64,000 nt of DNA from assembly GCA_025201845.1 (NCBI GenBank), contig MU603972.1, positions 56,260-120,259 on the forward strand, written 5' to 3'. Source of the DNA: Martensiomyces pterosporus. Lineage: Eukaryota; Kickxellomycota; Kickxellomycetes; Kickxellales; Kickxellaceae. The notes under the pieces were generated by a model that was not told the origin of the DNA, searched no databases, and was given only the letters and a program-made list of their open reading frames with translations. The position numbers and the translations under genes were made by a program. Below are positions 42,168 through 53,086 of this stretch, piece by piece (position 1 is the stretch's first letter; every line of letters starts with the position of its first letter).

Positions 42168-43040
42168 CTAATGAGCGCCCTGTCTCTTGGACTTTCCAGG
42201 CCGCTTGGTCTTGCCCCTCTTGTGCACCGCAGAGAACTTGGTGTTCTTGTTGTTCTTGACGCTGAAGCCACTCATATCGGCAGTGCTCTCAGCAGTGTTC
42301 TTTCTTAGACCGCGCTTCTTGCCGCCAAACCCGAATTTCTCGTTCTTCTGCTGGCGCTTCTTGTTGGGCATCGGCTTGCCGTTCTTGCCAGTCTTGGCCT
42401 TCTTTCCACCGGCACGCTTGGAGCTGCCATCGTCGTCGGAGTCAATATCGATCTCAAAGTCCTCGGCATCGCCCAAGTCGCCGCTGCGCAGGCGCTTCTT
42501 GATGGTGGATATCTTCTCGAGAGCCGCCTTCTTCTGATCCTCACGCTCCTTGAGCTTCTCCTGCTGGATCTTCTTGCCGTACTTGCGCAGCTCGCGCTGC
42601 TTCTTGGCCTCCTCGGAATTCTGGATGCCCTTCTGCTGGTCAAGAAGCTTCTGGCGGATCTTTGACATGTGGGAATCGGATTTGACCATCTCGGCGAAGT
42701 AGTCGTCGGGACGCGAGAATGGGATGCCAGACTTCTCAATAAGCTGTCTGCCCTTGATCGCAGCCTCAAGACCCTGCTGGTAGAACTTGAGCTCGCGGTC
42801 AAGGTCGTCCTCGGTCTTCTCAACAACAATAGGCGCTGTGCTGGTGATATCGCACCGCTGGATCCACTCTGCGCCCTTCTGCGAGATTTCCTCGAGGAGC
42901 GCGGTCAGCGCCGCAGTATGGTTTATGAACACCTTTTCGGTTTCCGAGGCGAGGTTTCCGGACTCCAAAGCGGCAATTTCAAGCGCCGTCTCCTCGTCCT
43001 CAGACATCACCTCCTCGAATGCGCGCTCGTCGTCCGACAT
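42168..43040 (-). CDS. EBP2: rRNA-processing protein Ebp2
   Basis: Predicted 290-residue nucleolar protein needed for 60S subunit assembly and pre-rRNA processing. The conserved Ebp2 core is present: VDDLDRELKFYQQGLE-type stretch (here EDDLDRELKFYQQGLEAA), then SGIPFSRPDDYFAEMVKSDSHM, KIRQKLL and the EEAKKQRELRKYGKKIQ basic helix. The C-terminus has the typical KNEKFGFGGKKRGLRKNT and KRGKTKRPGKSKR motifs, which serve as nucleolar localisation signals. An acidic N-terminus (MSDDERAFEEVMSEDEE) fits the family. Start at 43040 is the first in-frame ATG. The gene is divergent from the CABLES-like gene, with a shared 384-bp promoter region. Confidence 0.96.
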   Translation of the reverse strand: MSDDERAFEEVMSEDEETALEIAALESGNLASETEKVFINHTAALTALLEEISQKGAEWIQRCDITSTAPIVVEKTEDDLDRELKFYQQGLEAAIKGRQLIEKSGIPFSRPDDYFAEMVKSDSHMSKIRQKLLDQQKGIQNSEEAKKQRELRKYGKKIQQEKLKEREDQKKAALEKISTIKKRLRSGDLGDAEDFEIDIDSDDDGSSKRAGGKKAKTGKNGKPMPNKKRQQKNEKFGFGGKKRGLRKNTAESTADMSGFSVKNNKNTKFSAVHKRGKTKRPGKSKRQGAH

Positions 43041-43424
43041 TATTTCTTAATTTGGTTTCGTCAAGTGCTAATAAAGGGCGCGCCAAGACAATACTAGAGG
43101 GGATGCCGTGCAAGTGTGTAAGGAGAAAAACAAGATAGCTGGGGAGCTCTGCTGGGCTGTGCAAGAGCTGAACCTCGCTATTGCTGCGTTCCCAGAGACG
43201 AAAATTTGCCTGCGTTTTTTTTTCAGATTCCCGTTGATCGATCAATGCAGATCGCTAGACCCTTGGCCACGTGGACCCATTACTAAATGCTGGCTGCACC
43301 ACACGGCGTCCACGGCTGGGCGGCTCTGGATGTGCTCTGCACAGTCATGGTTCTCCCTGCCCTACCCTCTACACAACCCACATATCCCTTCAGACCTGCT
43401 GCTGCTCCATATTAGTGCAAGGAC
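43041..43424. promoter_or_regulatory. Bidirectional promoter region between EBP2 and the CABLES-like gene
   Basis: 384 bp separate the two divergent start codons. No coding potential matches its neighbours; a pyrimidine-rich part lies at about 43340-43410 on the plus strand. That it drives both genes is inferred from layout. Confidence 0.4.
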
Positions 43425-46400
43425 ATGGTCGGCTCGCTTCAGATACCACTGCCCAAGCTGGATTTGGCGAAAGCAATTGATAGTGCGGAAGCTGCAGGCA
43501 GCTCAACAGGCTCAGAGAGCGCAGAAGGCAGCCAAGGCGAACCAGCTGCATCCACAAAGCATCGGAATGAACGCGCCACCCGCTTTCTTCTGTCAATACG
43601 AACAAGCAGGGCAGCAGGGGCTGACCAAAGGGCCACTCATGCCGCGGTTCACGGCGACGGAAGACACATAGACATTGATCCCCAGGGGATCCTTGACTTT
43701 GGGCACTCTGGCGCTGCCGCAGCGAGGCATGGCGGACACCTATCCGGCTACACCTCTGCAGACGGCGCACTTGAGTTCCCGCTGCGCCTTACCTCTGCAT
43801 ACCGGATTGCGGTGGCAGACGGAAAGCGCGCTGAGGTGAATGAAGGCGACGGACTGTCCGAAATCGGGTATTCCAGGAGGTTGGCCCACAATGCACCCGA
43901 CTATAACGACATTCGAAGCGTGCAGCATGCCACACAGTTCGTTGCAATGAAGCCCTCTTCATTCCCGATGGTATTTGCGTCCATAAAGCCCTTCCAAGGC
44001 AAGGGCGACGATAAGAATTGGCATGGCGGCAGCACCAGCACACCTGCGTACGTACTATTACGTTCAGCAAATCACGCTCACCTTCCGTGTGCATGTACCG
44101 CTTGCAGCTAATGTAATCGTGGAATTTGATTGCATGTGCTTGTAGCGACAGAGTAACCAAAGCGGGAGTAAGCAAGAAGGTATGTATTGCGTGCGTGTAC
44201 GATGTGGATTGCTCGGTTTCTGTTACGGCAGTGTAGTGATCCAAGGCACTACTTCACTGTGGTTCTGGTGCTAATTCACAAGCTGCGCTGGTGTAGGACC
44301 AATCTTTTGCTCACCTTCTATACCCGCTACACACGCTGGAGTAAGTACATGCCTGGCAGAAAGACCGAGAATATCAGCACTTTCTCCTGCTGCTGCTGCT
44401 CTTTCTGCGGACATATGCAAAGCATGCCAAGAGCCTTGACACGGCGTCGACGTGCCTTGTCCATCCTGTTTGCCCACCGTGCCTGTCCATCCTACATGCC
44501 CAGCACTGCCAATGGCTTGCGGCGGTGATACACCGACGAAGAGCTTGGGAAAAGTGAAGGACATGAAATGAAAAAAGAGATATATGGCAGGTGACCTGGT
44601 GCCCTCCGACATGTCCAGTATCACGCCGGACACAGTCATCTGCTCTTTGCTGATGAATACATGGGGGATTATTAACTAGAAATCCATTCTACATTTGGCA
44701 CGGCAGCAGCCTCCCTCCCTCTACTCTCTCCCATTCTCCGGCGCCATCAACCAAAAATGCCACCGATAGATAAGCTAGGCGCAAATGATGTTTCTGAAAG
44801 CGATCACGCTTCTTTCACCATGCCACTTTTTTTTGCACTTTGGCTTTGCATTTCCACATGCAGCGATGAGCATACACAGCACACGCTGCAGCACCCCTCC
44901 AACCCCTCCAATTGTATAGGATGCCGAGTGGTTGAGTTCTTGCTGCATCCATTTCCCCCATTTTGTAATTGGCGTACCTTTCTCTGCACATACACACTTC
45001 TGGACAGATAAGCTGGCAGGCATAGCCTGCCTGGCCGTCACAGGCGTGACTCTTGGCATGTAGCTGACACTTGCAGCCTGTCATTCAATCCATTTATTCA
45101 TCCATCTCTACCGTATTAGCCCGCTATACGTATCCACATGCTTTTTCACATATTGTTCATCTATCTTTGCGTCGCATGCTTTCGTGGTGTATGATTGCCG
45201 ACACGTATGAAAACTGCACATGCTTGGGCTCTCGTTAACTGCAATGCACATTTTATTCTTGCACTCACACACGTATTTGCCGCTCGGTGAATGGCTATCG
45301 CATTTTCTACTTGCAAGTAGGCCCGAGAATGAGCATGAGACAGGCGGGGCACACAATGCAGCATACCAGCCAAATAGGCTGGATGACCCTGGCTTGCACA
45401 AGGGGCTGCAGCGCACTGTGCTGGGATTGACCGGATACATGGGCACAGTGTTTGAATACACGCGTGCAGAGGACCTGCGCCAAGAGCTGAACGACCACTT
45501 CCGCGAGGCGCACCCTGAGCTGTACGCGGTTGGGCTCACGCTTGATCAGATCCGACGCTTAAGAACGCATATGCTGCGTGTAACGCGAGAGCAGGATTTG
45601 GAGCTGTCAACAGCTGCAATCGCGTGGGTCTACTTTGAAAAGCTGATTTGGAAGGGATATGTCGTCAAGGACAATAGAAAGCTTGTTTCAGGTAAGGTCG
45701 CAGCGCACCACATGCTGCCTCTGCTTTTTGCAAATGCCCTCCTTTGCATTGTCACATCTGTGACAGCACCACATCTGTGACAGCACCCCGTGTCACAGCC
45801 ATTAGCTCATTCAGCCACTGCTGCCTTTCCTTCATGCACTCCTGTGTGGCCAACGCAGCACCGGCCTGCCCTGTGTGCGTGCCCCTGTCACTGCGCATGC
45901 TCTGGAAAGTCTGGAAAGCGCTGGGTGAAATGCTATAAATTTTTTATTTTCCCTTCATGCAACGAATTGGTCTATTTTTGGCCAGAAGACTCCAGCACAG
46001 CATGCCACTTCGCCCCAACGATCCTTCCGCCTGACACCCACTTCCGTATGCCTGCTACCCAGATGCATCCCGCAATGCCTCGCATCCACGCTGCAGCCAA
46101 CGTGCTCGTGACTACTGCACACCCTTTGTGCGAGCACTATTTGATTGAATGGCTCCTCCATCATGGCACCCCTTTGTGCTTATGAGAGTGAGGGCGAGTG
46201 AGGGCAAGAGCGAGCCCTGCCCGCCACCTTGCTGCTGTGTACGTGGCATACACTGCATGCCCCTGTTTTACTGTGGTGTGCGATCAGAGGAGTGTGCCAC
46301 TACGTGACTGCACAGCAGTAGGCCCAGCTCTTGGTGCTGTGCTGCCATGTAGATCGTGTTATTTTTCGTCTCCTTCCTACACATCGCCTATCCTCACGCC

Positions 46401-48654
46401 CTGCTCCCTGGGTGTCTGGGTGTTAATGTGCATATATTGCGCTCGTTAAATGAAGGCCACATCCTGTGTTGATTGATTGTCAGAAGATGTAAAGCACCTC
46501 TCTTTCGTGGCAGCTGTCTCTGCTCGCGCAATCATTTGGCGTGTTCAAAATATCCGGCATGGTGTGCTCTAAGGAGGTGGCCTGCACTCATTCTCTTCAG
46601 CATACGCAAGTAGCATGTACAAATTTGCCTGTCCTTAATTTGACCTCACACTACATCGCATGGGGCCTCGCGTTTATTGAATACGCTTATTGCATGCCAC
46701 ATACAGATGCCTTTGTCTTCCACATCCTCGTCCCTCCCTCTCCCTCTCACTTGTGCAATTCGCCGTGCCCAATCTATTATTATGGACGTTGATACAGACT
46801 TGGGACGATGGTTCTGTATGTTTATTGCTTGCGGATTCGTGAAAATCCGGCGTTGTTTTACATGAGCACATACGCACACACGTCTCTGCTTGCCAAGGTG
46901 GTTGAAGCATGCCTGTCACCTGAATCCGCTGAGCGAGATGCAGTAGCCACTGCTTCCTGCTTTGCTCTTTTTTTTGCTGGCTCAGTCCTCACTGTGGCCC
47001 CTCTTCAATGCTCGTTGCATGCACCTGCTTCCGACTTCTGCTTCTGCCCCTGTGTAGCCTACTATAGTCGGCGCAATGGGAGCGCCATCTCCACTGAAGC
47101 TGCAGCAATTGCCTCTGCCCCTGCCCCCGTCCCCACCCCCATTCTCTATTCCGCTCCCTTGCTCTCTTGGCTGCTTCTCAGCACCTACCTCGCCTATTCG
47201 CGGCGGCATATGCCTCCCGCTGGCCAGCTGCATTACTACATGACTGTGGTACAATGCCCAAATTTACTCACAATTGCAAAGATCATTCTCTATTCTGCGC
47301 TTCTTGCCGTGCTGTGCCCCACCAGCATGGTGTAGCTGTATGCCTTTACTTGGCATTGAAAATTAACGAGAGTCGCGAGGTTTCCATTTCTCGATCACTT
47401 CAGGTAAGAACAATGCTTGTTTTTTTCATGGGATGTGTGCGCTCAGGTGGTGCCTTTACATAGCCGTGTGAGCACCCGTGAGCCTGCTAGTTTGCCTTTT
47501 AATTTGGGAGCAAAGTGCGCGCAGCGGCAGCGGACAAGAGCCAATTGCCTTTGGGTGTGCTGCTGAGTCTGGCCAGAATATTTTATTTGTGGCCGCCCTG
47601 TTTTGCTGCCCTCAGCCATTTCTTCTTTCTCCAGCGCGCAGCAGCGTCATTGTTGCCGCTTTTTGTTGTCTCTGTTGCCGAGACAAGAAGGACATGCGAC
47701 ACTGCGCTCTAGAGCGCGCATATGCACTGCATCCATGACAAACACCTCTTTGTTACCCTCCCCCCATACATATGTGCAGAAGAAGTGGGTCTGCTCCCGC
47801 CATTTCATTTGCTCCACTCCCGCCATTCTTTGTTTGCTGAGCGAGGACGCTGACACCTCCAAATGCCGCAGGTGCTGCTGCTGCTCGCTGGCGGAACGCA
47901 TAATCCCCCATGCCTCTTTCGCGTCATGGTCATCCATTTCTTTTTCAGCATGGCTGGCGTCTGCCAATTTGTATCCTGGTACCATTGTCCTTTTCTGGCA
48001 ATGCACATGTAATATTTTCCTCTTCCTTTTCCTCTTCCCAGCCGCACTTTGGAGCTTTTGTGTCCTTTGCTGATTTCTCCTGCGCCTTGTGTGCGCGCGC
48101 CATTGTGCACACGAAATGCACCTCTTGCACAGTGACCAAGCGCTTCTTTCCTATTATTCTTTTCCGCTGCGCTGCACCTCCCTCGTGAGCGAGGCACTCC
48201 ACACTAGATGAAATTAGAACTCATTTTCAGCATGAGCAGAGAGTGCAGCTGCTCTTTGCTGTTTATTTTCCGCCCCTGGTGCCAGCGCCAGCCAGCGTGT
48301 CACTCGCCCTTTCTTTCTGCTGCAAGCGCACTCTATTGTACAGATTTTGCAGTGCCGAGCATGCACCAGACTCCCATGATTTTTCTTTCCATTGTTTGGC
48401 TTTTATTGAACCTCACACTCGCTGCACTCTCAGCAATTCCCCGTTTCGAGTAGGCCATCCAAAGACGATTTGAGGTGTCGGCAAAGTCCATCCTTGACCA
48501 AGAGTTTTCCGTATTTGCCGAGCTCGATTTCTCACTGTGGGTGCCTCAGCGCGAGTTTATGCCCCATCTTGCACGCATGTTCGAGGCCATAGGACTCTAC
48601 AGGACGCTCTCGGACTATCTCGGCGACAGCGGCTTTTTCGAATGCAAGCAGTAG
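43425..48654 (+). CDS. CABLES-like atypical cyclin-box protein, four exons
   Basis: Exons 43425-44047, 45321-45691, 47336-47403 and 48454-48654 join in phase to 420 residues. Every junction is GT-AG with TAG acceptors. The C-terminal half matches CABLES1/2, animal adaptor proteins with a cyclin-like fold that link CDKs to kinases such as Abl. Evidence: GTVFEYTRAEDLRQELNDHF, then LTLDQIRRLRTHMLRV, IAWVYFEKLIWKG with DNRKL (exon 2), VCLYLALKINES (exon 3) and EFSVFAELDFSLWVP with MPHLARM (exon 4), in the order and spacing of human CABLES. The N-terminal half is Ser/Ala-rich and unconserved. Exon 1 boundaries are less certain, since another frame is also open there. Introns of 1273, 1644 and 1050 bp are very long for a fungus. 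CDK partnership is inferred from family. Confidence 0.82.
44048..45320 (+). other. Intron 1 of the CABLES-like gene
   Basis: Donor GTACGT at 44048, acceptor AAGTAG ending at 45320. Phase 2 on both sides, making an Ala codon. No gene recognised inside these 1273 bp. Confidence 0.65.
45692..47335 (+). other. Intron 2 of the CABLES-like gene
   Basis: Donor GTAAGG at 45692, acceptor GTGTAG ending at 47335. The phase-1 join makes an Ala codon and continues the cyclin-like helix. It contains a 17-bp tandem duplication at 45754-45787 and no recognised gene. Confidence 0.75.
45754..45787 (+). repeat. 17-bp perfect tandem duplication in intron 2
   Basis: The unit ACATCTGTGACAGCACC occurs twice in direct succession. 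Just upstream, TGTCACA and TGTGACA form inverted 7-bp arms with a 2-base spacer, and a further TGTCACAGC follows at 45791. Only 62 bp from the splice donor. Confidence 0.8.
47404..48453 (+). other. Intron 3 of the CABLES-like gene
   Basis: Donor GTAAGA at 47404, acceptor GAGTAG ending at 48453. Phase 0 on both sides. Many CT-rich stretches; no gene recognised in these 1050 bp. Confidence 0.75.
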
Positions 48655-48942
48655 CCACACCCCCCTATTGTTGTACTGGCAAATGCACATACAAAACCAC
48701 GCTGCTGCATACGAAAGGAGCATACGGATATATGTGGTGATCATGAATTGCCGATCACCGCGCTGGATTTAGCAAATATTTTTTTCGTGGATCAGCCAGC
48801 TTTTTCGCTGCTGTTTTCCGGGCAGCTCTGCATACCATTGCTCTCCTCTTAATTTCAACCTCAAGTCAACCCCCTTTTCATTCCTTCATTCTTGCTGCTT
48901 TTTGCAGAGGCCATCGGAGAGCTTAAAGGACAGGGAACAGCC

Positions 48943-49929
48943 ATGGCGCCAGCTGATCGCAAGCGGAAGCAGTCATCCAAAGCCGTGCATAGCAAAAGGC
49001 AAAAGGATGACGTAGACGAAGCCAAGCCAGCCTTTGAGCGCGTCGACGTGCCAAAGAGGTCAGAGAAGACACAAGAGGATGAGGGCCGGAGCCAGAGGAG
49101 CGACGAGAAGGCAGCGGAGCAAACGAAGGAAGCTGCTGATTCTGCTGAGGCCAGCAGCGATGAGGATGAGGGCGACGAGAGCAATATTGAGTTCCACGGC
49201 TTTCGCAACGCCAACCACAAGCACACCTCCAACATGCTGCCCATTGCACCCAAGGTGCCCAAGACGATGCAGGAGAAGAACGAGACTTCGCGCCTGATCG
49301 TTGTCTTGGAGGCTGCCTCTCTCGAAACGTACAAGGTGGGAAAGAGCGCCGATGCCAAGTACCAGCTGCTCAACTGCGACGATCACCAGGGCATTCTGGC
49401 CCGCATGGGCAGGGATATCGCCGAGTCGCGCCCCGACATCACTCACCAGTGCCTGCTTACCCTGCTCGACAGTCCGCTGAACAAGACCGGCAGACTGCAG
49501 ATATATATCCACACATCCAACCAGGTGCTGATTGAGATTAACCCGCAGGTGCGCATCCCACGGACGTTCAAGCGGTTCTCCGGCCTGATGGTCCAGCTCC
49601 TTCACAAGATGTCGATCCGCTCGGTCAATGGCCACGAGAAGCTGCTGAAGGTGATCAAGAACCCCGTGTCGCAGTACCTCCCGCCCGATGCACTGAAGCT
49701 TACGTTCTCGTATGATGCGCCTACTGTGCACCTGCAGACATGGCTGCGGCGGAAGGTTAGCCCTGGACAGAACATCGTTGTGGTTATTGGTGCTCTGGCT
49801 CACGGCAAAGATGACTTTGCTGATGCGTATGTCGACGAGAAGATTGGTATCTCGGAGTACCCGCTCAGCGCCTCCGTCGCATGCGGTAAGCTCACCTGTG
49901 CTCTTGAGGACATCTGGGGCATCCTCTAG
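48943..49929 (+). CDS. EMG1: 18S rRNA pseudouridine N1-methyltransferase Emg1/Nep1
   Basis: Predicted 328-residue SPOUT-fold enzyme that methylates a hypermodified pseudouridine in 18S rRNA and is needed for 40S assembly. The first 105 residues are a charged Lys/Asp/Glu/Ser-rich extension. The catalytic domain starts near [18 protein letters not shown] and runs through [39 protein letters not shown] and [23 protein letters not shown]. It ends with the family C-terminal [29 protein letters not shown] and EDIWGIL. The knot and dimer-interface motifs all look intact. I chose ATG 48943 (GCCATGGCG), the first ATG in frame; no upstream exon is required. It starts 288 bp after the CABLES-like stop. 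Confidence 0.96.
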   Translation: MAPADRKRKQSSKAVHSKRQKDDVDEAKPAFERVDVPKRSEKTQEDEGRSQRSDEKAAEQTKEAADSAEASSDEDEGDESNIEFHGFRNANHKHTSNMLPIAPKVPKTMQEKNETSRLIVVLEAASLETYKVGKSADAKYQLLNCDDHQGILARMGRDIAESRPDITHQCLLTLLDSPLNKTGRLQIYIHTSNQVLIEINPQVRIPRTFKRFSGLMVQLLHKMSIRSVNGHEKLLKVIKNPVSQYLPPDALKLTFSYDAPTVHLQTWLRRKVSPGQNIVVVIGALAHGKDDFADAYVDEKIGISEYPLSASVACGKLTCALEDIWGIL

Positions 49930-50686
49930 CCACCTGGAGCACACTCAAGGGGGCAGGCGGTTGAACGCGCATAGCCAGATCGCCCCTTCCCTCTCGTTCG
50001 TTCTTAATTCCAATACATTGCAGCGCTTCTATGTATGTGCCAAAATAAAAAACGCATGCTGTCCTAGCCATCCAGGCACGCTACAGAGCGCGCCCCTGCT
50101 TGGGAGAAAACAGCAATTAGACCAATTCTGCTGGCTTAATGCCCCAAACCCGCGCAAGTATGCTCCTTTCATGTCTGCTGCTGCTCCTCTCTGTCTCATG
50201 TGGTTTAATTAGTGTCACGAACTTGCCTGAATGCAAGGTGGTGGCGGCTGGTGACAGGAGAGAAAATATCCTTGTGCAGATTACTGCCTCCTTGGTCACG
50301 CCGATCTTCAGCGCTAGACATGAAGGACAAATGCAGCACGTCCAAGTGATGCGGCGGCAGCAGCCAGGACATAAAGTGGGGGGCGGAGTGGAGAATGGGT
50401 GGCACCGATTGAGACGCTGAATGCATTAAAAGCCAGAGTACCAGCCAAGAAAAAAAAACACAAGGCCATATTAAGCAGAATAGGATGTAAATAAGTATGA
50501 AAAGAATAAAGTTAAGGCTATACAGCAAAGGTGGGGTAGAAAAGGGTGGTAAAGCACAGATGAATAAAATGGAGGAATAAACCAAGCATAGAAGAGCTGG
50601 TGTGTGGTATTGTTGTCAAGGGATGAAATGAAAGGGGAGGGGCGGCGCACTCTGGCCACTCGTGCCCTGCTTGCCGCCATTGTCAA
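49930..50686. other. Convergent intergenic region between EMG1 and the homeobox gene
   Basis: 757 bp between two stop codons that face each other, AT-rich, holding both 3' UTRs. No gene is seen. Confidence 0.5.
50044..50049 (+). terminator. Polyadenylation signal AATAAA of EMG1
   Basis: AATAAA lies 115 bp after the EMG1 stop codon in an A-rich stretch. Confidence 0.45.
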
Positions 50687-53086
50687 TCACCAGGGCCGCC
50701 AGTTGGCAGGCTTTTTCATTGTGCCATCGACCGGAGTCACCTTGCGCATTGATCTCTTTGATGGACCCTCCTCACCACAATGCGTGTACAGCTGCTGATC
50801 CGAGTGCATTGGTGGCGGCGTTGCAGTGTTGACTTGGGTCGCTTGGTACTGGGAGGACGAGGAGCGCGGAGCAAGATCGGAAAGCGGCGTCAGGTGCGGC
50901 ATCGAGTTGTTTGGCATTGCGCTGGACACCGAGATTGCTGCACTAGCAAGCACATCGATGCCAAGCTTGGCGTCTCTCATCTGCGTGTCCTCCAGGCACG
51001 AATGCTGGTCAGCATGCGCGTGCGGAGGGGGAAGGGAGCTTGCTGCGTCGTGGTGCTGGGCACTAGGCTGCTGCACATGCCCGTCCAACTGAATTCCGGA
51101 TGTCGCCGGTACATAAGGATGACGCTCATGCTCGGGCGTCAGCAGAGACGGCGGTGGCGGCGGCGAGGAGTCGTGGATGGGCGGCAGTGCAGCCAGTGCA
51201 TCTGTGTCCTGGCGCCCGTGTGGCCAAGCAGAGGTCGCTGCAGTCTGGTTTGCCAACGCTGATGGCGAGGTGTAAGCGCGCGCACGGAATGCAGGGTGTG
51301 GAATGATGGGAAGCGCACTATGCTCAGCGCCACCAGCCGTAGTGGTGTGTGCTCTGTGGTCGCTGCTACTGCCTCCAGCATTTGCTAGCAGTGTCTGGAT
51401 AGACGGCAGCTTCACCTGGCTATTGCTGCTGCTGCTGCTTGCACCCTTGCTCGCCATGGCTGACTTGCAAGTGGGGGCGGCGGTGGTTGCAACGGTGCCT
51501 GATGAGGACAGAGCCTGGGCAGGGCCATCACTAACCACAAGTGGATAGGGGAGGTGGCGGCGGCGATTGTAGTGAGTGGTCTGTGGAGATGGGCTTCTAT
51601 GGATGCTGTATCTACTGCTGCCGGCAAAGACATCAGAAGGGGTGCTGGACGAGTACCTAGCACGTACCGTTAATGCAGATGAGGGGGTTAGCGATGGCGG
51701 CGATGCTGCCGTTACTACTGCACCGGCTTGAGCAGGAGCAGGCAGTGGGCGGTTATACACTGGCGGGTACTGAGTAGTGCGATGGCTGCCGTTTTGGTTA
51801 TTTGCAGTGCTGCCAGCATTGTACGGAGATGTGGGGCCAGAGACGGTGTTACGACGGTTGGCCTGCGGCAGATGCCTAGCCTCGGGCTGCTGCTGCTGCT
51901 GGTGCCTGGCACCAGTGTGCTGCGCATACGGGCTCTGAGAGGACGATGCAGATGATGAGGATGGATAGTGTGCTGTCGTAGCAGCCAGCGCTGCGCTGGC
52001 AGATGACACCACCTGTGGCTGCAGGCCAGCGGAGGTAGTGTATGCAGGATGCTCCAGCGAACGCAGAGACGGTTGCAGGTCTGTGTCTGTGTAAGCTGGG
52101 TGAGCAGGCGCTGTGCGCGGCGCAGTGGATGCCAGCGGATGCATCATTGCGGCAGCATGAACACTGATGCTGAGGCTATCAGAGGGCAGAGGGGCATCAG
52201 CGTATTGCTGTGCGGCAGTCGTCGCTGGTAGCGGTGGTGGTGATGACAGGGTAGGCTGTCGTGGATAGGGATGGCTGCGATAAGGCTCAGCCATCTGGTT
52301 ACTCCTGTCAGCGTACTGTGCAGGCGCAGATGCAACCACATGAGGCTGCGATGGCTGCTGCGAGTGTGACTGCTGTGGGTGATGACGGATGTGGGCGGCA
52401 TTGCCATGGAGGTAAGGGGGCTGTGTTTGTGCAGCCACAGAAGCTGCTGCAGGTTGGCTAGTACTGCCGTTGGCGTTGCCGTGGACGCCGGGGTTATTGG
52501 CGTCAATGGGGTGAAATGTCTGGGGAATGATGCGCGGCGGTGGCAGCGCCATGGGCGGTGGAGGATGTGGGTGCTGGTGTAGGAAGCCTGGCGGTGGTAC
52601 AGGCAAAGGGCCAACGAGCATACCCGAGCTGTACATGATGGCAGCATTTGTGCGCATCTGACGCTGCTGCTCCGCTCGCTGGCGGTTGTACTTTGCGCGC
52701 CTGTTTTGAAACCACACCTGCACCTCGCGGTTGGTCATGGACAGCCGCTTTGACAGCTCCTCGCGAATGTCATGTGTCGGCGTATCCGTCTTTTCAAAAA
52801 CAGCGGTGAGCTCCTTGAGCTGCTCGGGTGTGATGCGCTTCCGCTTGGCTTTTTTGGGCTCGGTTGTGTTGGGCTCCTTGATGACTATATGTGGATAGGT
52901 ACTGGGCAGGATAAAGGTGCCACCAGCACGTCCGCGGGCGACGGCATTGCCTACTCCAGATCTGTCGCTGCTGCCGTTGCCAGCATTATTGATGCTCCCA
53001 TTGTTGCTGTTGCTTTTGCCATCGGACGCCATGAAGTGAGCGGTGCTTTGGTAGACCTTGGCGATGCCTTGTTCATTATTTGACAT
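50687..53086 (-). CDS. Homeodomain transcription factor with long low-complexity tail
   Basis: Predicted nuclear DNA-binding protein of 799 residues. A typical 60-residue homeodomain covers about residues 78-137, starting KKAKRKRITPEQL and ending with recognition helix VQVWFQNRRAKYNRQ (Trp125-Phe-Gln-Asn128-Arg-Arg). It is of the typical, non-TALE class, like Pho2, Yox1 or fungal Phx1 proteins. The remaining 650 residues are Pro/Ser/Gln/Ala/His-rich with several Gln, Pro and Ser runs, typical of a disordered activation or repression region. The C-terminal KRSMRKVTPVDGTMKKPANWRPW is basic and ends in a compact motif worth searching for conservation. ATG 53086 is the first in frame. No introns seen. 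Confidence 0.93.
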   Translation of the reverse strand: MSNNEQGIAKVYQSTAHFMASDGKSNSNNGSINNAGNGSSDRSGVGNAVARGRAGGTFILPSTYPHIVIKEPNTTEPKKAKRKRITPEQLKELTAVFEKTDTPTHDIREELSKRLSMTNREVQVWFQNRRAKYNRQRAEQQRQMRTNAAIMYSSGMLVGPLPVPPPGFLHQHPHPPPPMALPPPRIIPQTFHPIDANNPGVHGNANGSTSQPAAASVAAQTQPPYLHGNAAHIRHHPQQSHSQQPSQPHVVASAPAQYADRSNQMAEPYRSHPYPRQPTLSSPPPLPATTAAQQYADAPLPSDSLSISVHAAAMMHPLASTAPRTAPAHPAYTDTDLQPSLRSLEHPAYTTSAGLQPQVVSSASAALAATTAHYPSSSSASSSQSPYAQHTGARHQQQQQPEARHLPQANRRNTVSGPTSPYNAGSTANNQNGSHRTTQYPPVYNRPLPAPAQAGAVVTAASPPSLTPSSALTVRARYSSSTPSDVFAGSSRYSIHRSPSPQTTHYNRRRHLPYPLVVSDGPAQALSSSGTVATTAAPTCKSAMASKGASSSSSNSQVKLPSIQTLLANAGGSSSDHRAHTTTAGGAEHSALPIIPHPAFRARAYTSPSALANQTAATSAWPHGRQDTDALAALPPIHDSSPPPPPSLLTPEHERHPYVPATSGIQLDGHVQQPSAQHHDAASSLPPPHAHADQHSCLEDTQMRDAKLGIDVLASAAISVSSAMPNNSMPHLTPLSDLAPRSSSSQYQATQVNTATPPPMHSDQQLYTHCGEEGPSKRSMRKVTPVDGTMKKPANWRPW

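Noticed and set aside
43108..43671. Alternative frame overlapping CABLES-like exon 1, Gln/Ala/Lys-rich
   Set aside because: It ends in a stop at 43671 and cannot join exon 2 in phase without a new donor; the 43425 frame stays open to a phase-matching donor. Not fully excluded.
46808..47335. 175-residue open frame within intron 2 of the CABLES-like gene
   Set aside because: Composition is random-like with no motif, and its end coincides with the TAG splice acceptor at 47335. Intronic chance ORF.
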